Origin: Chryseobacterium gambrini
GTDB lineage: Bacteria > Bacteroidota > Bacteroidia > Flavobacteriales > Weeksellaceae
Assembly (NCBI RefSeq): GCF_900156825.1
Contig: NZ_FTOV01000001.1
Coordinates: 703,219 to 767,218, forward strand
Direction: 5' to 3'
Length of the DNA stretch: 64,000 nucleotides
Positions 1 to 8,971 of this stretch are shown in pieces; within the stretch, counting starts at the first letter, position 1; each line of letters begins with the position of its first letter. The translations under genes were made by a program, and so were the position numbers. The notes beneath the pieces were generated by a model, which was not told the DNA's origin, did not search any database, and was given only the letters and a program-made list of their open reading frames with translations.

Positions 1-30
1 TGTGATTTTTTTTCACTTATTATACTTAGA

Positions 31-3000
31 ATGGTTAATACTTGTAAATCTTATATGGAAAATAGTAAACCAATCGAAATTATAAAAATTGAAAAAAAAT
101 ATAATATTGTTCTTGAAGAAATTGATGATTTTCAAAGTGTTATAGAAATAGATAAATCTTACAAGCTTGATAGCGATTTTAGAATTATTGAGTTAAATTT
201 AAATAACTGCAATATTAGCCATATTTCTGAGAATTTGTTAATAACATCTCTAAGAAAACTTTCTCTTGCTGGTAATAAAATTATAAATATAGATTTATTA
301 AAAAAATTAAAGGAACTTGAATACCTTAATCTTAATAAAAATCAAATTAAAGATATTTCAGCCTTAGCGAATAGTGAATACTTAGATGTTTTAAATATTT
401 CAAATAATGAAGTATATGATTTGAGTCCGTTATATGATTTATTTCTTAACAATTTTACTCTTAAAGCTTACAATAATCCTTTGATATACCCACCAAAATA
501 TATTAGGTTTGAGAATGATGATATTATAGATTGGTTCAATAATTTATGGGGAAATGCAACTAATATAATTAAAGATTGCTTATTTCACCAAAACGAAACA
601 CTGGATCTTGGCAATTTAGGACTTACGGACTTATCAAGAATTCCTTTATTATATGAATGTACACATTTGAAAAGATTAATCATTAGTAATGAATGGGCTG
701 AATATGAAGATGAATGGATTAGAAGAACTAGTGATAATGATGGATTGCCTAATAACATATATTTTGTCCCCGAAGAAATATCTAAATTAACTAATCTTCG
801 AGAACTAATAATTGGCGGTGATTGGAAAAGTAAAAGAAGAAAAATTTGGAATAGGTGGAGAATTCGAAATTTTTCATTATTTAGCAAAATAAAAAATCTA
901 CATCTTTTAAATCTTAGTAATAATCAAATCCATGGGAACATAAGCTTAAGTAACTTTGAAGACATTGAAATTTTACATTTGAACAATAATAGAATTACTT
1001 CGGTAAAAATTAACTCGGTTTTAGAAAATGTTGAAGAACTTTATCTTAGTAATAATCTTATTTCTGATATTTCTTTTATAAATAAATTGCCTAATATAAA
1101 TACTGCAGATTTTCATTCGAATAGAATTACGACATTATTACCAATTTTAGATTTGTTGAAGTTTAAAAATGTTAGTGTTTCCAAATGGCAATTAAATACA
1201 ATTAATTTAATCCAAAATCCTTTAGTTAATCCCGTTCTCGAAATTGTTGAACAGGGTACAGATTCGATTCTATCTTATTTTGAACAATATAAAGCTTCAC
1301 AATATATTAATATTAAGCCATATCTCAATCGAGATATAAAACTGATTTTAGTAGGAAATAGTGATGTTGGAAAGTCAACATTGGTAGAATATTTTTTAAC
1401 AAATAAATTAAACAGTAATATAGCCAGCACACATTGGATGAAAGTTCAATTTTGGATTACAAAGCATAAAGGAAAAGCCTATAATATCAGAATTTTTGAT
1501 TTTGGAGGACAAGAATATTACCACGATACACACTATCTCTTCTTTACCCAACAAACTGCCTACTTACTCTTATGGAATGAAAAATCTAACAAATATGGAA
1601 AAATTCCAATAGAGCAAAAGCAAACTGATGGGACTAAAATAATTAATGATGTAGAATGTTTTCCCATAGAATATTGGTTAAATTCGATTGTTTATCATAC
1701 TAAAAGTAGAAAACTTTCCATTGATGAGCAAAAAATAACGAAGATTTTAGATCAACGTGATGTTGAAATTCAAATTGGTGAAGAATGGTCAAAGAAAAAT
1801 ACACAAAAGATTAAAAACCCAAATGATTTAGAAAACCTTCCTAATGTATTAATTACGCAAAATAAAGTAGATAATGTAAATGATACAGGTTTTCTCAATG
1901 AATTTGATTTGCAAGAATCTTACTCAGAAATATTCGAATTTTCGTCCATATCAGTGAAATCACAAAGAGGAATAGAAAACCATAAAAATCTATTATTTGA
2001 ATTATTAGATAAAATACCTTTAGTAGATAGGGAGCTCTTAGGAACTTGGGGATTTATTAAAGAGAAAATAGAAAATGGTAGACATCCAAATAAAAAAATA
2101 AGTATACTCGAATTTAAAAAATATTGTAATAAAGAAATTAAAAAACTACCTGAAATACAGGGAGTAGAAAAGCTACCTGATGGAATATTATTTAATAATA
2201 TAAGCATAAAGAGCTTTGCACAATATTTAAATACTATAGGTCTAATCCTTTATTTTCCTGAAGAAGACTCCTTAAAAGAATTTGTATTTTTGAATCAAAG
2301 TGATATTATACAAGACATTTATAATGTACTTTTAAACCTAAATCATCTAAATGGAAAATTTGATGAAAACCATGTTAAGAAAGTTTTAGGAAAGTCAACA
2401 TTCGATTATGATTGTGAAAATATTATAAATATTATGTGTCACTTTAAAATGATTATTAAACACCCATCAAAGGAGAAAAGTTATATCGCTCCATTATATT
2501 TGAATGCTGATCCTCCTAAAAGCATAAAATTGTTTCTAAGTACATTTCAAAAACCACTTTGTAGGTTTATATTTAATAGTTTTATTCATAAACATATAGT
2601 ATTAGAGTTTTTTCAAAAATATGGTCAAGATATAATTAAAGATTCTAACAATGATGAGGCTTACTTGTACTGGAAAAATGGTATTGTTCTGAAAGATACT
2701 ACAACAGATGAGATTGTTTTGGTTAGATTTTGTAATGTTGATGATAATAATTCTGAAGCATATATTGATGTTTACAGAATGGAAAAAACAGTAAATGGAA
2801 GTTTCTCTCAAGATATTATAAACTCATTAGAAAATATCTGTAATGATAAAGATGTTACGAAAACCGTGACTGTTGATGGAGTAAATTTTATCCCATTAGC
2901 TGTAATTTATAAGGCTGAAGAGGATTCGAATTGGATATTTATGTACAAGGAAAAATATTACAATTTAAAGGAATTTAAAAATTATTTAAAATCACCAATT

Positions 3001-3441
3001 AAAATGAAGAAAATATTTATATCCTATTCAAAAACAGATACACAATATCTTATTAAACTAGAGAATCATCTTAGTGTTTTAAAGAGAAATGGTAATATTG
3101 ATACTTGGAACTGCAGACAATTAATTCCAGGAGAAAAATGGGATGGAAAAATTAAACAAGAATTAGAAGAAGCAGATATTATACTTTTTTTAGTAAGTGA
3201 TGATTTCTTAGCCACTGATTACATTTGGGACATTGAGATCAAGAGAGCGATTGAAAGAGAAAATGAAAATCCAACAAAGGTAAAAGTTATTCCAATTATT
3301 GTCAGAAATTGTTTTTGGGAAGAATCTCCTTTAGGAGTATATAATACAGCACCTCCAAAAGCTCAAATATTAAGTGTAGCAACAGATATTGATACCGCGT
3401 TTAAAGAAGTTGTTGTTGGTATAAAAAATATAATACAATAA
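31..3441 (+). CDS. LRR-Roc-COR-TIR protein (bacterial Roco-like, 1136 aa)
   Basis: This is a large multidomain signalling protein, probably an immune-type sensor. Residues about 50-420 are leucine-rich repeats in two blocks (repeated LxxLxLxxN patterns). A Roc GTPase follows: P-loop GNSDVGKST at 442-450, switch motif DFGGQE at 490-495, and NKVD at 611-614. A COR-like region follows to about 900. The last ~140 residues from about 992 are a TIR domain (KKIFISYSKTD), with a Glu at 1069 in the usual catalytic position (WDIE). In known families the LRR senses, Roc-COR switches and dimerises, and TIR cleaves NAD or signals; here that is inference. The start may be the ATG at 31 or, as plausibly, the one at 55. 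It is separated by a terminator from the TIR operon downstream. The DNA is very AT-rich. Confidence 0.9.
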   Translation: MVNTCKSYMENSKPIEIIKIEKKYNIVLEEIDDFQSVIEIDKSYKLDSDFRIIELNLNNCNISHISENLLITSLRKLSLAGNKIINIDLLKKLKELEYLNLNKNQIKDISALANSEYLDVLNISNNEVYDLSPLYDLFLNNFTLKAYNNPLIYPPKYIRFENDDIIDWFNNLWGNATNIIKDCLFHQNETLDLGNLGLTDLSRIPLLYECTHLKRLIISNEWAEYEDEWIRRTSDNDGLPNNIYFVPEEISKLTNLRELIIGGDWKSKRRKIWNRWRIRNFSLFSKIKNLHLLNLSNNQIHGNISLSNFEDIEILHLNNNRITSVKINSVLENVEELYLSNNLISDISFINKLPNINTADFHSNRITTLLPILDLLKFKNVSVSKWQLNTINLIQNPLVNPVLEIVEQGTDSILSYFEQYKASQYINIKPYLNRDIKLILVGNSDVGKSTLVEYFLTNKLNSNIASTHWMKVQFWITKHKGKAYNIRIFDFGGQEYYHDTHYLFFTQQTAYLLLWNEKSNKYGKIPIEQKQTDGTKIINDVECFPIEYWLNSIVYHTKSRKLSIDEQKITKILDQRDVEIQIGEEWSKKNTQKIKNPNDLENLPNVLITQNKVDNVNDTGFLNEFDLQESYSEIFEFSSISVKSQRGIENHKNLLFELLDKIPLVDRELLGTWGFIKEKIENGRHPNKKISILEFKKYCNKEIKKLPEIQGVEKLPDGILFNNISIKSFAQYLNTIGLILYFPEEDSLKEFVFLNQSDIIQDIYNVLLNLNHLNGKFDENHVKKVLGKSTFDYDCENIINIMCHFKMIIKHPSKEKSYIAPLYLNADPPKSIKLFLSTFQKPLCRFIFNSFIHKHIVLEFFQKYGQDIIKDSNNDEAYLYWKNGIVLKDTTTDEIVLVRFCNVDDNNSEAYIDVYRMEKTVNGSFSQDIINSLENICNDKDVTKTVTVDGVNFIPLAVIYKAEEDSNWIFMYKEKYYNLKEFKNYLKSPIKMKKIFISYSKTDTQYLIKLENHLSVLKRNGNIDTWNCRQLIPGEKWDGKIKQELEEADIILFLVSDDFLATDYIWDIEIKRAIERENENPTKVKVIPIIVRNCFWEESPLGVYNTAPPKAQILSVATDIDTAFKEVVVGIKNIIQ

Positions 3442-3540
3442 TTATGAGTCTGAAGAGATAAAATTCTTTATATTTTAATTAATGAAAAATTTTGTAAACA
3501 AATTATGATACTGTTCCAAAAAGTATTGTTGAAGAGTTAT

Positions 3541-3570
3541 GGCTTAGATTTTATAATCTGAGCCTTTTCT
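3541..3570 (+). terminator. Rho-independent terminator after the LRR-Roc-COR-TIR gene
   Basis: A 10-bp stem (GGCTTAGATT with AATCTGAGCC, one G-U pair) has a TTAT loop and is followed by TTTTCT. It lies 100 bp after the stop codon and separates the big TIR gene from the following TIR operon. Confidence 0.7.
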
Positions 3571-3915
3571 CAAGAAATACAAAATTACATAGCGATTTTT
3601 ATTTTTTATTAGTCCTTCAATCTTCTCCTATTTACATAAAGAAATAGTTTTATTATGCTCACATGTAACAGTATTTCCTAAATACCTAATTGTACTAGAA
3701 ACTTAGAATAAAACTTTTTGTGTAATTATTAAATCATATTTTTTAAATAATTTCTTAGTTTACTTAAAATAAAGACGTAAAAAAAACAAACAATACGGAA
3801 ACCCGTAATCATTAAATTGTGAATTTTAATTATCTTTGAAAGATGCTTTAAAATAAGAGTTTAGGATAGAATGCGACAGATTTTTTTAAGAAAATAATAA
3901 CCATAAAAACAAATA
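3571..3915 (+). promoter_or_regulatory. Intergenic region with a candidate promoter for the TIR operon
   Basis: No gene is visible in this 345-bp stretch. TATCTTTG at 3831-3838 fits the Bacteroidetes -7 box (TAnnTTTG) and lies about 78 bp before the first TIR ATG; no -33 box sits at ideal spacing. A short hairpin TACGG-AAAC-CCGTA (3794-3807) just upstream could be an operator. Both are pattern matches only. Confidence 0.35.
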
Positions 3916-4719
3916 ATGTACAGAGGATTTAATATTCAGTGCGCAGATTACGAAATTCAAAATAATTACTATAAAATTGGTAGTGAAATTCAGAACGCTA
4001 AAAAAGAGGAAATAAAGATAAAATTTCAAAAATACTTAATAGATAACGAAACTCTTAGTGGCAATGATATAATGAATGAATGGTTTCCAAAAAACGACTA
4101 TCATATTTTTTTATCCCATTCTCACAAAGACTTAAAGTTAGCTTTAGGTATAGCGGGAGTATTAAAAGAGGTACATAATTTAAATGTTTTTGTAGACTCT
4201 AACGTTTGGTTAAATTCAAATGATCTTTTAAAAATAATTGATAATGAATTTTGTAAAAATATAGATAGCCCAACTTACAATTACGATGCAAGAAATTACA
4301 GTACATCTCATGTCCATATGATGTTGATGAATTCATTAAATTCAACAATTAATACAAGTGAAGCTCTTTTCTTTTTAAATACTCCGAATTCTATTTCAGC
4401 AAAAGAAGTTATCAGACAAGAAACATTTTCGCCTTGGATATTTGCTGAAATTGAAACCAGTAAAATAATAAATAAAATTACTCCTGAACGATTATTTAGA
4501 AAAACAAAAATGTTTAGCGATTTTGAAAAAGGTTATGTTGCTTTAAATGAATCGTCGGATAGAGAGTTGCAAATTTCTTATGAATTAGAGCTCGGTCACT
4601 TAACTGAATTGAGCTCATCCGAATTTGAAGAGTGGGTAAATAGCAAATTTATTTCACCAGAAAATGCTCTAGATAATCTATATGATTACAAAAAATTACG
4701 TAATATTTTAATTAAATAA
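3916..4719 (+). CDS. TIR-like protein 1, first gene of the multi-TIR operon (267 aa)
   Basis: This is a stand-alone TIR-fold protein, probably an NAD-cleaving or signal-making sensor. The domain begins with the beta-A motif HIFLSHSHKD at 63-72 and carries the sequence SPWIFAE, with the candidate catalytic Glu at 178. An N-terminal extension of about 60 residues precedes it. It is a clear paralogue of the last gene of the operon (8972-9721): both share the N-terminal aromatic region, NEWFPK/SNWFPK, SHSHxDKD-type, NTPNS and SPWI motifs. It starts the operon, 29 bp before the next gene. Other conserved positions typical of Thoeris ThsB cannot be checked without alignment. Function as anti-phage sensor is inference from context. 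Confidence 0.8.
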   Translation: MYRGFNIQCADYEIQNNYYKIGSEIQNAKKEEIKIKFQKYLIDNETLSGNDIMNEWFPKNDYHIFLSHSHKDLKLALGIAGVLKEVHNLNVFVDSNVWLNSNDLLKIIDNEFCKNIDSPTYNYDARNYSTSHVHMMLMNSLNSTINTSEALFFLNTPNSISAKEVIRQETFSPWIFAEIETSKIINKITPERLFRKTKMFSDFEKGYVALNESSDRELQISYELELGHLTELSSSEFEEWVNSKFISPENALDNLYDYKKLRNILIK

Positions 4720-4748
4720 AATCAAAAAACTAATAGAAAACTTTTAAC

Positions 4749-5909
4749 ATGAAATATAAATACCAACTAGTTCTTATTGGTGAAAATGAAGAACTATTTA
4801 AATCTCTGCAATTACAACTTCAAAAATCTTTTGATGAGCTAAAGCTGGTTGTTGATTTACTAAAAATTATCCATGAAAATAATATTGATGAATATTCGGG
4901 AGGACAACCTGCTTTTGTAATTTATGCAGGTCATAAAAATGATTTCACTGATAATCAAAAGGAAATTCTTGAAAAACAAAAGTTAGATGGTAATATAATC
5001 CTTCCTGTATTTGATAAAAGTTTTACAGATGAAATTCCAGATTTTTTATCAAATCAAAATGGTGTAACCTTTAATGATAATATTGTTAAAATAAATAATA
5101 TTATTTTAGAAGGATTTGAACTTCTCCGTAAAAATAGAAAAATTTTCATCTCTTATAAAAGATCCGAATCAAGTAATATTGCTATTCAGTTGTATGAGTT
5201 TTTGGAAAAAAATAACTTTGATGTATTTATTGATACGCATTCTATTGATAAAGGAGAAGAATTTCAAGAAGAACTTTGGCATCGAATGACAGATTGTGAT
5301 TTGATACTGATGTTAAATACGAAAGAATTCTTAAAAAGTGACTGGTGTAAACAAGAATTAGATAAAGCACATGTAAAAAGAATTGGAATAGTTCATTTAC
5401 TATGGCCAGATTGTGATTTTGAAGATTTTGCACATTTAGCTTTTTCTCTAAAATTGAAAGATTCAAATTTTGATACACCTTTATTTTCAGATTTAACAAA
5501 GGGAAGATTGAAGAAAAATATTCTGACAGAAATTTTAAATTTGGTTGAGAGTTCAAGAGCTAGAAACCTCGCTTCAAGACAAGATGCCTTAATAACTGAG
5601 TTTACGCAGGCTGCAAAAGATAATAAGCAGGAAGTAAGTTTGCAGTATAGCAGATACATTACACAAGCATTACCAAATGGGAAGTCAAAAATATATATTC
5701 CTACGATAGGAATTCCGCAATCAATTAATTGTCATAATTCACAGAAATTAATTGAAAAAATTGAAAGTAGAAAAATAGAATCAATCACATTAATTTATGA
5801 TGAGATGTCAATAAGAAATTATTGGTTAGAACACTTAGATTGGTTGAATAATTATTTAGAGATTAAAACTTTGAAGAAATTAGATTTCAATAACGAATTT
5901 TCAAAATAG
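4749..5909 (+). CDS. TIR domain protein 2 with N- and C-terminal extensions (386 aa)
   Basis: A classical TIR domain fills residues about 131-250: KIFISYKRS at the start, FDVFID in the BB-loop region, and SDWCKQE with the candidate catalytic Glu at 203. The first 130 residues look like a second alpha/beta domain (LVLIGENEE, then PAFVIYAGHKND), possibly a degenerate TIR or receiver-like fold that senses or partners. The last ~110 residues are unassigned. In bacterial TIR proteins this domain usually hydrolyses or cyclises NAD. It lies 7 bp before the SLOG gene, so the two are almost certainly co-translated. What the extensions recognise is unknown. Confidence 0.85.
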   Translation: MKYKYQLVLIGENEELFKSLQLQLQKSFDELKLVVDLLKIIHENNIDEYSGGQPAFVIYAGHKNDFTDNQKEILEKQKLDGNIILPVFDKSFTDEIPDFLSNQNGVTFNDNIVKINNIILEGFELLRKNRKIFISYKRSESSNIAIQLYEFLEKNNFDVFIDTHSIDKGEEFQEELWHRMTDCDLILMLNTKEFLKSDWCKQELDKAHVKRIGIVHLLWPDCDFEDFAHLAFSLKLKDSNFDTPLFSDLTKGRLKKNILTEILNLVESSRARNLASRQDALITEFTQAAKDNKQEVSLQYSRYITQALPNGKSKIYIPTIGIPQSINCHNSQKLIEKIESRKIESITLIYDEMSIRNYWLEHLDWLNNYLEIKTLKKLDFNNEFSK

Positions 5910-5916
5910 AATAATA

Positions 5917-6582
5917 ATGAAAAACATATTTTTATCAGCAAGTATTCCATTGCCAGAAAGGCATCCGAAATATTATGATTCAGCAGATATTATTGCAATT
6001 AGAGATGCTGTAATCGCTTTAGCAACTATAGCACTGGGTAAACACAGAATAATTTGGGGAGGACATCCATCAATTACTCCCTTAATTTATTATGTAATTG
6101 AAAGAATTATCCAAAATAGGTTAGATGAAAAAGAAACATACAAAATTTTAGATTCAGATAACCAAAAAGAGACTCTTTTTAAAGAACTTAAAGAGGAAAT
6201 TTTTGAACATGTCAAAATTTATCAATCTTTATTTTTCAAAGATAAGTTTCCAGAGGATAACGAGAAATTTGAAAACATAAAATTTACTGAAAATAAAGGG
6301 GATATTCATAGTAGTGTCCAGTTTATGAGGGAAGAAATGTTACATAAAAACGAATTTGCTGCTGCTGTTTTTATCGGTGGGATGGATGGTATTGAGGTAG
6401 AATATAAGATGTTTATAGAAAAACATCCTGAAGCTTTAGTAATTCCAGTAGCTAGTACAGGAGCCGCTACGAAAATAGTATACGATAATCTTCCGAATGA
6501 TAGTGAGATAAAAAATGAAAGATTTTTGAAAGATTACGGATACATGTCACTTTTTCAAAAATATCTAATTGATGAAATTTAA
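5917..6582 (+). CDS. Stand-alone SLOG-like nucleotide-binding protein (221 aa)
   Basis: The protein resembles the SLOG superfamily (Rossmann-like, related to LOG and Smf/DprA). Motifs that fit are WGGHPS at 47-52 and FIGGMDGIEVE with Gly154-Gly155 and Glu160, then a late strand VIPVAST. SLOG domains bind nucleotides or NAD-derived signals; in Thoeris the SLOG part of ThsA senses the TIR product. Here the SLOG stands alone inside an operon of TIR genes, so it may be the signal receptor or may process the signal (inference). No transmembrane segment or nuclease motif is visible. Spacing is 7 bp from the upstream and 5 bp to the downstream gene. Confidence 0.7.
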   Translation: MKNIFLSASIPLPERHPKYYDSADIIAIRDAVIALATIALGKHRIIWGGHPSITPLIYYVIERIIQNRLDEKETYKILDSDNQKETLFKELKEEIFEHVKIYQSLFFKDKFPEDNEKFENIKFTENKGDIHSSVQFMREEMLHKNEFAAAVFIGGMDGIEVEYKMFIEKHPEALVIPVASTGAATKIVYDNLPNDSEIKNERFLKDYGYMSLFQKYLIDEI

Positions 6583-6587
6583 TAATT

Positions 6588-7052
6588 ATGGCAAGAAAAG
6601 TATTTTATAGTTTTCACTTCGATAATGATAATTGGCGTGCCGGTCAGGTTCGTAATATAGGAACAGTTGAAGGAGATAAACCGGTGAACGGTAATAAGTG
6701 GGAAGAAGTTAAATATAAAAGCGACGAAACGATCAAAGCGTGGATTGAAGATAATCTTAGAGATAAATCTTGTCTTGTAGTTTTGATAGGAGAGAAAACG
6801 AGTGAAAGAAAATGGGTGAATTACGAAATTAATCGTGCATGGGAACTTGGTAAAGCAGTTTGTGGTGTGTATATAGATCGGCTAAAAGATATAAATGGGA
6901 ATCAGTGTAGTAAAGGTAAAAATCCTCTTTCAAGCTATATGCCTGTTTTCGAAACATCCTATTTTTCTAGCGAGTATGCTTATGATGATATAAAAAATAA
7001 TATATCTGATTTAGTGGAAAGAGCCATAAAAGTTAGAAGTCAATACTCGTAA
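6588..7052 (+). CDS. ThsB-like TIR protein 3 (154 aa)
   Basis: This is a compact single-domain protein of the Thoeris ThsB TIR-like family (the MTH538/DUF1863 type). Diagnostic features are KVFYSFH at the N-terminus, NWRAGQVRN, the VEG-KPV segment, IKxWIxxNL, the strand CLVVLIG, and KWVNYE with Glu80 in the catalytic position, then VYI. Length is normal for the family. In Thoeris, ThsB detects phage and makes an NAD-derived signal. It sits 5 bp after the SLOG gene and 4 bp before another ThsB-like gene, as expected for a sensor array. Family membership is firm; the product is unknown. Confidence 0.88.
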   Translation: MARKVFYSFHFDNDNWRAGQVRNIGTVEGDKPVNGNKWEEVKYKSDETIKAWIEDNLRDKSCLVVLIGEKTSERKWVNYEINRAWELGKAVCGVYIDRLKDINGNQCSKGKNPLSSYMPVFETSYFSSEYAYDDIKNNISDLVERAIKVRSQYS

Positions 7053-7056
7053 TCTT

Positions 7057-7665
7057 ATGGCAAAAAAAACTTTTATATCATACAAATACGATGAGGCACA
7101 AGAACTAAGAAATAAAATTCTTGAAAAATTAGGAGAAGATGCTAAGTATTATCGTGGAGAAACATCTAATAGTCCGGATTTATCAGACAATACTACTGAA
7201 AGAATTAAAGAATATCTAAAAGATATGATTTTCAGCACTTCTGTAACAATAGTAATTATTTCTCCTAGAATGATATTGAGTAAATGGATTGATTGGGAGA
7301 TTGAATATGCATTACATAATTATAAAAGAGGTGATATAACCTCTAGATCTAATGGTGTAATTGGTGTTATCATGAATATTAATGGTTCAACAGACTGGTT
7401 GAAAATTCATTCCGTTAACACTCACGGATTGTATAAAGTACAGTTCAGAAACGAGTATTTATTTCCAATTATTTCTCAAAATCATTACAATTCAAATCCA
7501 CCTTTGAAGCATTGTAATGATTGTAACACTTTTGATAGTCTTAATGGATCATATATAACAATGGTTGATGAAAACGAGTTTTTGAATTATCCTGAGTATT
7601 ATATTAATAATGCGTACGATAAGAGTAAAAAACTAGCTAATTATATATTAAAGAAAGAAAGATAA
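7057..7665 (+). CDS. ThsB-like TIR protein 4 (202 aa)
   Basis: A second member of the ThsB-like TIR family. It starts with KTFISYKYD, has an RGET motif, an amphipathic helix IKEYLKDMI, the strand VTIVIISPRM, and KWIDWEIE with Glu81 in the catalytic position, followed by the strand GVIGVIM. A C-terminal part of about 60 residues contains CNDCN and could be a small extra region; two nearby cysteines (HCNDC) are not enough to claim a metal site. It is separated from its neighbours by 4 bp and 1 bp. It probably acts as an alternative phage sensor in the same operon (inference). Confidence 0.85.
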   Translation: MAKKTFISYKYDEAQELRNKILEKLGEDAKYYRGETSNSPDLSDNTTERIKEYLKDMIFSTSVTIVIISPRMILSKWIDWEIEYALHNYKRGDITSRSNGVIGVIMNINGSTDWLKIHSVNTHGLYKVQFRNEYLFPIISQNHYNSNPPLKHCNDCNTFDSLNGSYITMVDENEFLNYPEYYINNAYDKSKKLANYILKKER

Positions 7666-7666
7666 T

Positions 7667-8248
7667 ATGAGCTATATTTCAGAATACCAACTAACTAATT
7701 ACCGAAATAGGACAAGGACTTTTTCAGCAGATAATGTAATAAACTTAAGTAAAAGTTCATTACGGGATACTAATCGTCCAATGATATTTTTGTCTCATAA
7801 ACATGATGAATTTTCTATTATGCAAGATGTTATTGCATTTTTAAAAAATGAAGGAGTTGATGTTTATGTTGATTGGATGGATTCGTCTATGCCTGCTTAT
7901 ACAAATGCAGAAACAGCACATAAGCTAAAAGAAAAAATAAAAGCATCAGATAAGTTTATTCTTGTTGCAACTCAAGATGCAATCAATTCAAAATGGTGTA
8001 ATTGGGAGTTAGGTTTAGGGGACGCCGCTAAGTATATTAAAAATATTGCTTTGTTACCTATAAATAAAACTAACCAAAGTTTTAGAGGTTATGAGTATTT
8101 ATCCATATATCCATATATCGATTTCGAAGATGGATCTGAAAAATATAATAATGGTAATTATATTCCTAAAGGTTATTATGTGAAAACTCCGATAGAAAAT
8201 AATATGGTCAACTTAGTTCCCTTAAAACAATGGTTAAGAACAAAGTGA
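7667..8248 (+). CDS. TIR domain protein 5 (193 aa)
   Basis: A stand-alone TIR protein with a 40-residue N-terminal leader. The domain begins at PMIFLSHKHDE, has VDVYVDW in the BB region, the strand KFILVAT, and SKWCNWELG with Glu114 in the catalytic position. This layout is shared with many short bacterial TIR proteins listed as hypothetical defence genes. Its ATG lies 1 bp after the previous stop, so translation is coupled. A 33-bp gap follows before the membrane protein gene. Confidence 0.85.
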   Translation: MSYISEYQLTNYRNRTRTFSADNVINLSKSSLRDTNRPMIFLSHKHDEFSIMQDVIAFLKNEGVDVYVDWMDSSMPAYTNAETAHKLKEKIKASDKFILVATQDAINSKWCNWELGLGDAAKYIKNIALLPINKTNQSFRGYEYLSIYPYIDFEDGSEKYNNGNYIPKGYYVKTPIENNMVNLVPLKQWLRTK

Positions 8249-8281
8249 CTTTCATATGTAAAAACTAACTTAAACTAAACC

Positions 8282-8968
8282 ATGGATGACAAAATACTTA
8301 AACATTTAGAATTTGTACAAAATACAATAAATCGTATGAGTACAAATTCGTTCCTTATAAAAGGATGGGCAATAACTTTAATCGGAATAATATTTGGCTT
8401 AAATAAGCTTGAAGGAAACTATTTATTTGAATACTCAGATTATAATTTTCCTGTTGAAATCGCAATTATTATTCTTATTATTCTTTTGTTTTGGTTTACA
8501 AATGCCTATTTTCTTCAACAAGAAAGAAGATATATCTATATCTACTCTAAAACTATAGAACAATTTAATATCCCGAATAATAATCTAATTCTGGATATGA
8601 ATTATAAAAACTATATCACCAATTCAAATTCTAATTTAACAGATCAGAATAGAAAAACAATAACAAAAGCAATACTGTCATTTTGTATAGTAGGAATTTT
8701 AATTTCTCTTCTAAGTTTTGAATCTATTTTTTTTAAAATAATAATTTCAACTATTTTAATTTTAGTATCCGCATTTGTAATAACTTATTTTATTTCAGTA
8801 AAATATTTATGCGAATTTTGGGCCTGCTTAGTTGGACGGACTATTGTGTCTGTTTATGGAATATTACTAATATTAGTACTATTAATAAATCACTCTATGT
8901 TCAATATGGGGATGAAAAAAAATATTGAAAACGAAAAATGTATATGTGTTATTAAAACTAATAAATAG
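8282..8968 (+). CDS. Multi-pass membrane protein, SLATT-like candidate effector (228 aa)
   Basis: Hydrophobic segments lie at about 23-42, 58-80, 123-144, 148-170 and 185-204, giving four or five membrane helices. The first half (an amphipathic start, two helices, then a charged QQERRY helix) resembles the SLATT-type two-helix effector regions found next to SLOG or nucleotide-signal genes. No enzyme motif is seen. Placed among TIR and SLOG genes, the simplest reading is a pore-forming or membrane-disturbing effector triggered by the signal. That role and the SLATT assignment are inferences; the membrane topology is well supported. Confidence 0.65.
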   Translation: MDDKILKHLEFVQNTINRMSTNSFLIKGWAITLIGIIFGLNKLEGNYLFEYSDYNFPVEIAIIILIILLFWFTNAYFLQQERRYIYIYSKTIEQFNIPNNNLILDMNYKNYITNSNSNLTDQNRKTITKAILSFCIVGILISLLSFESIFFKIIISTILILVSAFVITYFISVKYLCEFWACLVGRTIVSVYGILLILVLLINHSMFNMGMKKNIENEKCICVIKTNK

Positions 8969-8971
8969 AAT

